A stretch of 35,211 nt of DNA. Source: Oscillospiraceae bacterium (lineage in GTDB: Bacteria > Bacillota > Clostridia > Oscillospirales > CAG-382). The notes under the pieces are model-generated. The model did not search any database. It was not told where the DNA came from and saw only the letters and a program-made list of their open reading frames with translations. The stretch is from the NCBI GenBank assembly GCA_015063785.1, contig SVTM01000030.1:1-35211 (forward strand), in the 5' to 3' direction. The position numbers and the translations under genes are program-made. Below are positions 8,365 to 15,201 of the stretch, in pieces. Positions within the stretch are counted from its first letter, which is position 1. Each line of letters begins with the position of its first letter.

Positions 8365-9179
8365 TTCTTTTCTCCGTTCTGAGCTTTGCGCTCTTTGTAT
8401 TTTTTAGCTTCAGCCTTGTCCTTGCCGAAAAGCTTGTAGAATATGGTGCCAAAGAGGAACTTGGGTAGCTTCATCATTCTGCCGATACGGGCAGGCTGTT
8501 TGATAAGGCGGTAGAACCATTCAAGGTTCATCTTGATGAAAAACTTAGGGGCACGCTTTACGGTGCCGGCATACACGTCAAGGCTTCCTCCAAGACCGAG
8601 GGCAAGAGAAACCTTGAGCTTTTCGCGGTTGTCATATATCCACTTTTCCTGCTTGGGCGCGCCGAGGCATACGAAAAGAATGTCAGGGGATGCGGCGTTT
8701 ATTTCGTCGATTATGGCGTCTGTTTCTTCGGGCTTAAAATATCCGTTGCGTGTGCCGCAGATGGTAAGACCCTCGTATGTTTCACAAAGCTTTTTTGCCG
8801 CCATGTCACACACAGCGGGGTTTCCGTCGCGCTCGGGAGCAGAGCCGAAAAGGAAAACTCTTTTGCCTTCACTTGCGGCGTAGGCAAGAATGTGCTTTGA
8901 AAGATCAAAGCCGCCCACCTTTTCAAAAAGAGGTCTGCCCAGTATTTTGGATGCGTATACCACGCCGATACCGTCGGGGATTATCAGCGAGGCGGAATTT
9001 ACCACGTCGTAAAAAGGCTTGTCGTCGATACACATCTGCACAATCTCGGAATTGGGGGTAAAGATGTAATCCACACCTTCACGGTTTATCAGAAATTTTG
9101 CGGCGTCGGTGGCAGTTGACATCGTAACGTTGTCAAATTCAACACCGCGCACGTTTATTTTTTCAAGCTCCGGCAGCAT
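8361..9179 (-). CDS. WecG/TagA/CpsF family glycosyltransferase
   Basis: 272 residues of the WecG/TagA/CpsF (GT26) family. Conserved points are TPNSEIV (Thr41, Asn43), the PDGIGVVYASKILG segment with the catalytic-candidate Asp69, and CLGAPKQEKWI. TagA members transfer N-acetylmannosamine to undecaprenyl-PP-GlcNAc at the start of wall teichoic acid linkage-unit synthesis; others act in capsule or exopolysaccharide synthesis. The basic, hydrophobic C-terminal tail would hold it at the inner membrane face. It is the first gene of the minus operon, with its own promoter 67 bases upstream and AGGAG five bases before the ATG. No other teichoic acid gene is in the window, so the acceptor and polymer are unknown. 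Confidence 0.9.
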   Translation of the reverse strand: MLPELEKINVRGVEFDNVTMSTATDAAKFLINREGVDYIFTPNSEIVQMCIDDKPFYDVVNSASLIIPDGIGVVYASKILGRPLFEKVGGFDLSKHILAYAASEGKRVFLFGSAPERDGNPAVCDMAAKKLCETYEGLTICGTRNGYFKPEETDAIIDEINAASPDILFVCLGAPKQEKWIYDNREKLKVSLALGLGGSLDVYAGTVKRAPKFFIKMNLEWFYRLIKQPARIGRMMKLPKFLFGTIFYKLFGKDKAEAKKYKERKAQNGEKK

Positions 9180-9245
9180 AACTGCTCCTTTCGTTATAAA
9201 ACATTGTATTTATAAATATGTAGGTAAAAATATCTATACACAATT

Positions 9246-9274
9246 ATTATAACTCAATCTGCCGCTTTTGTAAA
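9246..9274 (-). promoter_or_regulatory. sigma-A type promoter of the tagA-thyX-tmk-mltG operon
   Basis: Read on the minus strand, TTTACA (9274-9269) and TATAAT (9251-9246) are 17 bases apart. The predicted start near 9239 gives a leader of about 60 bases before the ATG at 9179. Confidence 0.75.
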
Positions 9275-9584
9275 TAGTTTTGAGCCTCTTTTTTTACAAT
9301 ATTATTATATTGCGAGAAAAATAGATTTCAGATGCAAGCACAACCTGTTTGATGTGTAGTACAGGGAATGTAAGCCGTAATATGATATTGTAAGGAAATA
9401 TCCTGAACGAACAACTGTAGTTTTGTCGAAAAAGCAGTATGTTAAATTTTGATTGTGAACAAAATGTATCTTGTTGTGGTCAAAATGCCCGTTTTGCGCT
9501 TGGATTATATGACGAAATGCACAAAACACAAAAGTGGCTTCGAGAAAATATCTAAAAAATAATCAGAAAAATTCAAAATCACTA
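9275..9584. other. gene-free stretch between divergent promoters
   Basis: About 310 AT-rich bases between the two divergent promoters. I see no ORF with a ribosome binding site. The only minus-strand open frame here (9305-9529) lacks one and resembles nothing known. A short AGGA-AATA-TCCT dyad at 9393-9404 is the only local symmetry noted. Confidence 0.6.
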
Positions 9585-9613
9585 TTGATTTTTTTCTTCG
9601 CTTGATATATAAT
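9585..9613 (+). promoter_or_regulatory. sigma-A type promoter of the large secreted protein gene
   Basis: TTGATT (9585-9590) and TATAAT (9608-9613) are separated by 17 bases. Transcription would start near 9620, leaving a leader of about 80 bases that contains the hairpin at 9632-9668. Confidence 0.8.
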
Positions 9614-9631
9614 AGGCTTGTAAATCTCTCT

Positions 9632-9668
9632 CGGTGGGTGAAGTTTGCATATTTTTAATCGCTCACCG
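9632..9668 (+). promoter_or_regulatory. 5'-leader hairpin of the large secreted protein gene
   Basis: CGGTGGGTGA (9632-9641) pairs over all ten bases, two of them G-U, with TCGCTCACCG (9659-9668). The AU-rich loop has 17 bases. It lies between the predicted transcription start and the ribosome binding site at 9686-9692. It resembles the 5' hairpins that stabilise abundant mRNAs, but could also be a control element. Confidence 0.5.
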
Positions 9669-9699
9669 TGTAAAATTATCAGAGAAAAGGAGAATTCAC

Positions 9700-12600
9700 A
9701 TGAAAACAAGACGTATTTTATCCGTTGTGCTTGCACTCATGTTCGTTCTGTCCACACTCTCCTTCGCGAGTGTTTCCGTTTCTGCGGCTACTCCCGAGGT
9801 TTATGTTGACAGCGAAAATGGTAACGACGGAGCAAAGGGTACAGAAGATGCTCCCCTTAAGACACTCGGTGCTGCTTTTACCAAGGTCGATGACGGCGGT
9901 ACAGTTTATATTGTCGGCACTTACGAGATGGCTGGCGGTCATTTCCCCGGCACAGCAAAGAAGCTTACAATCGCAGGTGCTGATGCCACAGCAGCGATAA
10001 ACACATCCAGCGGTGCTGCTCTTAACATGAACTCAGACCTCACTTTTACAAACATTGGTATTCTCGGCGGCGGTTCCGGATATGCTCACCTTAACACAGC
10101 AGGTTACAAGCTCACAATGCTCGAGGGCTTTGTGGTTCTTGGTACCGGTCAGATCCACGCAAGTACTCCGGGTTCTTCCTCGGCAGGCGAACATTTTGTG
10201 ATCGACGGTGCTGATGTTACCAAGAGGATCTCTCTCGGTGGCGCTTATATTACTGCTCCCGAAAATGGTATTAGAGGCGATGTTCTCGTCGAAGTACTTT
10301 CCGGTTCCCTTGGTTCTCTTGCTGTAGGCCAGGACGGTTATGCCGATAGCCATAAGAGCACAACTATCTACGGCAACCTCAACGTAAGAGTTGGCAAGGC
10401 CGGTGCCATCAAAGGAATGAGCAACACTGGTAGATTCTCTACCGTTAAGGGCTATATGCAGATGATCATCGAAGAAGGCGGTTCGATGTGCGAACTCGAC
10501 CTCACAAACTTCGTTCATCAGGATGTTTACAAGCTCGTTCTCGCTGATACAGTTCACGGCAACGTAAACTTTACATCCGAAGCAGGCGTGTTTGATATCA
10601 CATGTGACGATGGCTATGTTGCAAAGCTTGAATCTGCTTCCGGCACAACATTTACAGGCACAGGCAAGTACACAGCTCCTCTCGGCGAAGAAGTTAAGGT
10701 TTCTTTCACAAACGAAAAGACCCTTGGCCCCGCTGAAGTTGACGTTATCCTTGAGCCTGCAACTCCCGGCGAAACAGAATGGCCTGTTGCAGTAAGCGAC
10801 GACACTCACTTCTCTGCAGAAGTTCTCTCGATCACTCCCGATCACGCAGAAGTTGGTTACGCTATTCCTTATACATACGAAGTTAAGCTCTCTGCTAACG
10901 ATAAGTATGTATTCCCCGCAGGCTTTGCTTTCACAATCAACGGTTCTTCCGAATACAGAATTGAAGTTGTTGACGAATCCTACGACTATATCACATTTAT
11001 ATACACTCTTGCCGAAACCGCAAAGGACGAAACAAGAGCAATGATCTCCTACGTTGGCGGCATCGGTACTGCAGGTACTGCTCCTTACAACGAATTCGTA
11101 GATTTCAACTCCACAATTAGTGTTGGCGAACAGTTCTTCACACAGGGCGGCTACAGATTCGACGGTTATTCCGATGGTACAAACATCTATCAGCCCGGCG
11201 ATGATTACACTGTTGGCACAGAAGACGTTGTCTTCACAGCTGTTTGGACAAAGCTTGATAAGTATCAGGTTGTATTCGACGGCAACGGCGCAACAGGCGG
11301 ATATGCTCCCACTTCCATCGAGAACTATGCGGGCATGTACGTTACTATCCCCGAAAACACATTTGCAAACACAGGTTATGTCTTCACATACTGGACAGAC
11401 GAAGCTGGCAAGGTTTACAAGCCCGGCGAACTCGTTCTTATGCCCGAAAGCAACATCTACCTCGAAGCTAACTGGGAAACAAACCCTGTTTCCGGCGAAA
11501 TAGTTTACGTTGACGTAATCAACGGTCTTGACGAAAACGACGGTTCTGCTCCTGAAAAGGCAGTTGCAACCCTCTACAAGGCAATTTCGCTTGCAAACGG
11601 CGGAAATGTTACAGTTATCGTTATCGGTAACCTCTCGATCAGCGGCGTTCTTCCTGAAAACGCAGGTAACGTTACAATTACCGGTTATGACAGCGACTCT
11701 GCTCTTATGATCAACGGTTCCGTATCTCTCGGTTCTGCAACAAACATCGAAAACATCAAGATCGACGCTAAGTCCGGTGCATTCATTGCAACAAACGGCT
11801 ACAAGGCAGTTATCGGTCCTAACCTCGAAAACATAGGCGTTGCATACGACATCGTTGACGGTGGTATCAATACTACTGTTGATGCTGTTGATACAACAAT
11901 CTACAGCGGTGTTACCATCGGCACATACTACCTCGGCGGTGCAAACCTTACAGACAAGGCACAGGGTATCGCAGGTAACGTTAGCGTAAGAGTTAGCGGT
12001 GCTGACATCAACACCATCGACTTTGCTCCTAAGGGCGGCAGCCCTGCAACAATCTCCGGCTATCTTGTATTCAATGTAGACGGCGGTAATATTGCAAACT
12101 TCATCGCAACAGAAGCTTATGTTAAGAACCCCGGTCAGCCTGGTTTCATCTTCTTTAACAACGGTACAATCCCCGAAATCAGCTCTGACCTCAAGCAGAA
12201 GCTTCAACAGGGCAGAACAAACACATTCATCGTTGACTCCGGTATTGGCGGTGCAGTTGAGTTTACACCCAACGCACAGGGTCAGCCTCAGAGAAACGGT
12301 CGTATTCAGGCTACTGCTGACACAACAAACGATGTTTGGTCCAGTAATGGCGGCGCATACACCAAGAGAACAAGCTACTTCACACCCAACCCCATCACAA
12401 GAACAATCACTAAGGTTCGTTACGGTGCAGCATTTGAAGGCGACATCGCAGCTACAATCGTTGCTCCTACCGGTGGTGCAGAAGCATTCAGCATCACAGC
12501 TACTCCCGATGATGCATCCATTACAGATGTAGTTTCCATCCAGCTCGATGGTTGGACACCTGAGCTTGTTGGTGGCAAGTTCAACTATGAAACTCAGTAC

Positions 12601-13614
12601 TCCGCAAGCGTTCTTGTATCTCTTGCAGATGGTTACTTCTTCAATGACGCAGCACTTCCTGCGATCATCCTCAATGGCGAAGCAGTTGCAGCTACTGTTA
12701 ACACAGACGGCACACTCTCCGCTTCCTATCAGTTCCCCACAAAGACAAGCTACGCTCCTCAGCTCAACGTTTACTTCGAAACCGGTGATGAAGCAGTAGT
12801 TGGTAGCGCTCCCGCAGCTGCTAAGTGGGATCATATGTCCACAAACACACTTCCTTCTGCAGCAGCAATGTCCAACCTCGGCTATCGCTTCACAGGTTGG
12901 AGATGTGACGCTGACAATCAGCTCTATCGTGCAGGCGCAGCTTATGCACTCACAAGCAACGTTGACGTTACATTTACTGCTGAATGGGCTAAGCGCGGTA
13001 ACTGGGAACTTCCCAACGTACTTATCCTCTACGATCTCTCCGCTTACGGCAGAGACAAGGGCAGAAACCCCGGATTTGCAAGCGATGATGAACCCATCAA
13101 GCTTACTAAGGCATTCGAATATCTTGAACACGAGATCAATGGTAAGAAGTCCACTGTAAAGGTAGACTTTGACCACGAATCTCAGGTTGTTAAGATCGAA
13201 TCCGACGGCAAGGGCAAGGCATTCACAATCAATGACTACACCCTTAATCGCGCAAAGGCTGATACTCACAAGTATCCTCACCTCACAATCATCTACTACT
13301 ACGAAACAACAAATGCTAAGGCTGCAGGCGATTACGGTCACATCAACTATGGTAACGTAATCCTCGCTGACGGTAACAAGTCTAACTGGTTCGGTCAGCC
13401 TGTTATGTCTAAGGAACCCGTAGTAGCTAACAAGTGGGCATGCGTAACTTGGGACTTCACAGAATTCAACGAAGCACATTCTGTTCCCGAAGGATCTGTA
13501 TACAACCAGTTCCACATTTCGCCTATCGGTACAAAGAGCCTCTCTGAACTTGCAGGAGACACACTTTACCTCAAGGCAATGTACTTCTCGCAGAAGCCTG
13601 CGATCACAAAGTAA
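9700..13614 (+). CDS. large secreted beta-helix / InlB-repeat protein of unknown function
   Basis: 1304 residues from ATG 9700, which has AAAGGAG seven bases upstream; a GTG at 9634 lies within the leader hairpin and is not used. A clear signal peptide (MKTRRILSVVLALMF...) should be cut after the SVSA motif near residue 29. The mature protein has a beta-helix-like module (about residues 33-440), two InlB/Listeria-Bacteroides repeats (about 448-594, ending FTAVW and LEANW), a second beta-helix-like module (about 600-1000) opening with the same VYVD...NG...DAP/SAP motif as the first, a third InlB-type repeat (about 1020-1100, FTAEW) and a C-terminal beta-rich domain of about 200 residues. There is no LPXTG, SLH, dockerin or C-terminal membrane segment, so surface retention is unexplained. 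Leu TTA, Leu CTA and Ser TCA codons are absent over 10033-13515, which suggests high expression. It has its own promoter and terminator. Adhesin or glycan binding is a guess. Confidence 0.85.
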   Translation: MKTRRILSVVLALMFVLSTLSFASVSVSAATPEVYVDSENGNDGAKGTEDAPLKTLGAAFTKVDDGGTVYIVGTYEMAGGHFPGTAKKLTIAGADATAAINTSSGAALNMNSDLTFTNIGILGGGSGYAHLNTAGYKLTMLEGFVVLGTGQIHASTPGSSSAGEHFVIDGADVTKRISLGGAYITAPENGIRGDVLVEVLSGSLGSLAVGQDGYADSHKSTTIYGNLNVRVGKAGAIKGMSNTGRFSTVKGYMQMIIEEGGSMCELDLTNFVHQDVYKLVLADTVHGNVNFTSEAGVFDITCDDGYVAKLESASGTTFTGTGKYTAPLGEEVKVSFTNEKTLGPAEVDVILEPATPGETEWPVAVSDDTHFSAEVLSITPDHAEVGYAIPYTYEVKLSANDKYVFPAGFAFTINGSSEYRIEVVDESYDYITFIYTLAETAKDETRAMISYVGGIGTAGTAPYNEFVDFNSTISVGEQFFTQGGYRFDGYSDGTNIYQPGDDYTVGTEDVVFTAVWTKLDKYQVVFDGNGATGGYAPTSIENYAGMYVTIPENTFANTGYVFTYWTDEAGKVYKPGELVLMPESNIYLEANWETNPVSGEIVYVDVINGLDENDGSAPEKAVATLYKAISLANGGNVTVIVIGNLSISGVLPENAGNVTITGYDSDSALMINGSVSLGSATNIENIKIDAKSGAFIATNGYKAVIGPNLENIGVAYDIVDGGINTTVDAVDTTIYSGVTIGTYYLGGANLTDKAQGIAGNVSVRVSGADINTIDFAPKGGSPATISGYLVFNVDGGNIANFIATEAYVKNPGQPGFIFFNNGTIPEISSDLKQKLQQGRTNTFIVDSGIGGAVEFTPNAQGQPQRNGRIQATADTTNDVWSSNGGAYTKRTSYFTPNPITRTITKVRYGAAFEGDIAATIVAPTGGAEAFSITATPDDASITDVVSIQLDGWTPELVGGKFNYETQYSASVLVSLADGYFFNDAALPAIILNGEAVAATVNTDGTLSASYQFPTKTSYAPQLNVYFETGDEAVVGSAPAAAKWDHMSTNTLPSAAAMSNLGYRFTGWRCDADNQLYRAGAAYALTSNVDVTFTAEWAKRGNWELPNVLILYDLSAYGRDKGRNPGFASDDEPIKLTKAFEYLEHEINGKKSTVKVDFDHESQVVKIESDGKGKAFTINDYTLNRAKADTHKYPHLTIIYYYETTNAKAAGDYGHINYGNVILADGNKSNWFGQPVMSKEPVVANKWACVTWDFTEFNEAHSVPEGSVYNQFHISPIGTKSLSELAGDTLYLKAMYFSQKPAITK

Positions 13615-13635
13615 TCTGACGAAAGTTTGATGAAT

Positions 13636-13669
13636 AAAAACAAGGACGGATTTCCGTCCTTGTTTTTTT
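13636..13669. terminator. intrinsic terminator after the large secreted protein gene
   Basis: AAAAACAAGGACGG (13636-13649) pairs with CCGTCCTTGTTTTT (13654-13667) around an ATTT loop, followed by more T. It can also serve the GNAT gene, which ends at 13668 on the other strand. Confidence 0.92.
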
Positions 13670-13979
13670 ATTTCACTGAAAAATCAAGATATCCGCTTGT
13701 AAAAGGCAGATGATCAAATTTTCTTTTTTCTATTTGTTTAAATCCATTTGATACATACCAAGCTTTCAGAACATTGCTCTCGTCGATTATAGCAACATTT
13801 AAAGTTTTACCACCTAAAGATAGAACGACTTCTTTTGCAAAATCAAGCATGCTTCTTCCAAAGCCACGATGACGAAACTCAGGAAGAACAGATAGATTGT
13901 GAAGTTCGTATATGCCATCATTTACATGAGATAGAGACATATATCCAATTAGACTTTTTCCTGCATACTGTCCATGCAT
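13668..13979 (-). CDS. GNAT acetyltransferase domain, apparently N-terminally short
   Basis: The frame from the first ATG (13979) codes 103 residues with GNAT features: the acetyl-CoA loop NLSVLPEFRHRGFGRSML (R-x-x-G-x-G/A type), the VAIIDESNVLKAWYVSNGF strand-helix and a C-terminal LPFTSGYLDF. The 17 codons before this ATG are in frame and protein-like (FIPISYLDAQKEWGW), and the frame is closed only by the methyltransferase TGA at 14033-14031. No ATG, GTG or TTG start with a ribosome binding site lies between the two. The domain therefore either begins at a non-standard codon (ATT 14024 has AGAAAGG upstream), loses its N-terminus, or is a decayed remnant joined to the methyltransferase gene. 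The acceptor substrate is unknown. Confidence 0.6.
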   Translation of the reverse strand: MHGQYAGKSLIGYMSLSHVNDGIYELHNLSVLPEFRHRGFGRSMLDFAKEVVLSLGGKTLNVAIIDESNVLKAWYVSNGFKQIEKRKFDHLPFTSGYLDFSVK

Positions 13980-14030
13980 TTTCCACCCCCATTCTTTTTG
14001 AGCATCAAGGTAAGATATAGGAATAAATTT

Positions 14031-14819
14031 TCAATCCTTTCTGAATATATCAAGCGTGTGATGGGAAAAACCAACCATATCCTGTCTTTCGCAAATAGAA
14101 AAGTGGTATTTCAAATAAATTTCGTACGTTTTATCGTCCATTTTGTCAACAGTTTCTCGCATATGATTTGTGTATCCATCTGTGGCTACAAAATGCAGCT
14201 GTGTTACGTCAAAATGTGATCGGAGCTTGTCGATATCCTCTTTTCTGTACAGCTCGAAAATGTCCCACGGATGCGAAAAAGTGTCAAAGGTTTCTGTGTT
14301 AAGCATACATTTTTCGATTATATTATGTATTTCGCCGCGTATAAATCCATATGACAAAACGCTGGCATCACCCATACAGTAAGCCACAAATACAACACCG
14401 TTTTTCTTTGTAACTCTTATTGCTTCTGACAAAGCTTTCAGTTTTAGATCCTCCGTAAAGAGATGATACATCGGGCCAAGCAGCAGAACGATATCGTAGG
14501 TGTTGCTTTGAAATCCAAAAAGGTTTGTGGCATCACCTTGAGTCACGCTAACCTTTTCGCCGACCTTGGTATTTCTTTTAAATATCTCTATATTGTGCTC
14601 CACAAGCTCCACTGCGTCGACCTGATAACCTTTTTGGGCAAGCGAATGACTATACCTACCGGTTGCTGCGCCTATCTCTAAAATCCTCATATCGGGTCTC
14701 AGATACTTTTCCAGATACTTCATTGTAGTTATATATTCGACACGTCCGTGTTTTGAAGTCAAACGGCCGTCCTCGTCGTAATTTTCATAGTAATTTATCA
14801 AATATTCTTTTGTGTCCAT
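14031..14819 (-). CDS. class I SAM-dependent methyltransferase
   Basis: 262 residues from ATG 14819, which has GGAGGG five bases upstream; an earlier in-frame ATG at 14870 lies inside the terminator hairpin. Motif I is ILEIGAATGRYS, followed by acidic DAVELV, then GDATNLFGF, YDIVLLLGPMYHL (motif IV region) and IRVTKKNGVVFVAYC. The fold is the common Rossmann-type small-molecule or natural-product methyltransferase; the substrate cannot be read from sequence. It sits directly behind a small peptide gene and its terminator. Its stop codon is in the same frame as the GNAT domain that follows. It could modify the peptide, act on a drug or metabolite, or be an independent housekeeping enzyme. Confidence 0.85.
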   Translation of the reverse strand: MDTKEYLINYYENYDEDGRLTSKHGRVEYITTMKYLEKYLRPDMRILEIGAATGRYSHSLAQKGYQVDAVELVEHNIEIFKRNTKVGEKVSVTQGDATNLFGFQSNTYDIVLLLGPMYHLFTEDLKLKALSEAIRVTKKNGVVFVAYCMGDASVLSYGFIRGEIHNIIEKCMLNTETFDTFSHPWDIFELYRKEDIDKLRSHFDVTQLHFVATDGYTNHMRETVDKMDDKTYEIYLKYHFSICERQDMVGFSHHTLDIFRKD

Positions 14820-14831
14820 TTTTACCCTCCA

Positions 14832-14873
14832 TAAAAAACAACGGTGCAGATCGAAAAATTCGACTTGCACCGT
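14832..14873 (-). terminator. intrinsic terminator / possible attenuator between the peptide gene and the methyltransferase
   Basis: On the minus strand, ACGGTGCA (14873-14866) pairs with TGCACCGT (14848-14841). An inner TCGAA/TTCGA stem is interrupted by one mismatch, and a TTGTTTTTT tract follows at 14840-14832. The methyltransferase ribosome binding site starts two bases later, so that gene is reached only by read-through. This is the usual arrangement of an attenuator. Confidence 0.8.
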
Positions 14874-14881
14874 TTGTACTT

Positions 14882-14893
14882 AAATTGCAATTT
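14882..14893. other. 12-bp perfect palindrome
   Basis: AAATTG-CAATTT lies between the stop of the 39-codon gene and its terminator. It may be an operator or an alternative RNA pairing element. A 12-bp palindrome in AT-rich DNA can also arise by chance. Confidence 0.25.
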
Positions 14894-14905
14894 GCCAAAG
14901 AAAGT

Positions 14906-15025
14906 TTATTCCACAGGCATTTTTGGAATTTGGGTACAACAATACAAGCCCGGCGTATACCAGTTAATGGTATTGACGTCGTGCATATCCGGTGTGTTTA
15001 CGTTGATATTGTAGCAGATTAGCAT
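14906..15025 (-). CDS. 39-residue peptide of unknown function
   Basis: ATG 15025 to TAA 14908-14906 codes 39 residues. The start has AAAGGAC eight bases upstream and a consensus sigma-A promoter about 30 bases upstream, which makes an accidental frame unlikely. The peptide begins MLICYNINVNTPDMHDVN and ends TPGLYCCTQIPKMPVE. It contains three Cys (two adjacent), one Trp, three Tyr and no long hydrophobic or basic stretch. It has no signal peptide or membrane helix. I do not recognise the family. A terminator and then a methyltransferase follow on the same strand. Two readings fit: a leader peptide whose translation controls read-through into the methyltransferase, or a small product or precursor peptide in its own right, possibly modified by the neighbours. 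Confidence 0.7.
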   Translation of the reverse strand: MLICYNINVNTPDMHDVNTINWYTPGLYCCTQIPKMPVE

Positions 15026-15055
15026 TGTCGCTGTCCTTTCGTAAAAATTATGTTC

Positions 15056-15084
15056 ATTATACCACATGGTTTTTGATTTGTCAA
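15056..15084 (-). promoter_or_regulatory. perfect consensus sigma-A promoter of the 39-codon gene
   Basis: On the minus strand TTGACA (15084-15079) and TATAAT (15061-15056) are exactly 17 bases apart. Both hexamers match consensus. Transcription would start near 15049, giving a leader of about 24 bases. Confidence 0.92.
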
Positions 15085-15151
15085 GCGGAATAAAAAAGCA
15101 TAGATGAACGATTTAAAAAGTAAAGCTGATAAAAGCAAAGCGAACAAAAAT

Positions 15152-15183
15152 AAAAAAACAGGACGGAACTTTCGTTCCGCCTG
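15152..15183 (-). terminator. intrinsic terminator of the nucleoside transporter operon
   Basis: On the minus strand CAGGCGGAAC pairs with GTTCCGTCCTG (one bulged T) around a GAAA tetraloop. A run of seven T follows (15158-15152). It lies 19 bases after the stop of the last permease gene. Confidence 0.92.
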
Positions 15184-15201
15184 CAGCTTTGATATGATTT
15201 G

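Noticed and set aside
9305..9529. 74-codon minus-strand frame in the gene-free stretch
   Set aside because: No ribosome binding site, no promoter in register, and composition like random AT-rich sequence.
10033..13515. 1160-codon open frame antisense to the large secreted protein
   Set aside because: It is codon-aligned with the sense gene and arises from the absence of TTA, CTA and TCA. The product is an implausible Cys/Val-rich string with no start signals.
13980..14033. TGA recoded as an amino acid to join methyltransferase and GNAT
   Set aside because: TGA is a working stop in many neighbouring genes, for example in the ATGA overlaps of mltG/U32 and yqhQ/prmC, so genome-wide recoding is excluded. 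Only a local explanation remains.
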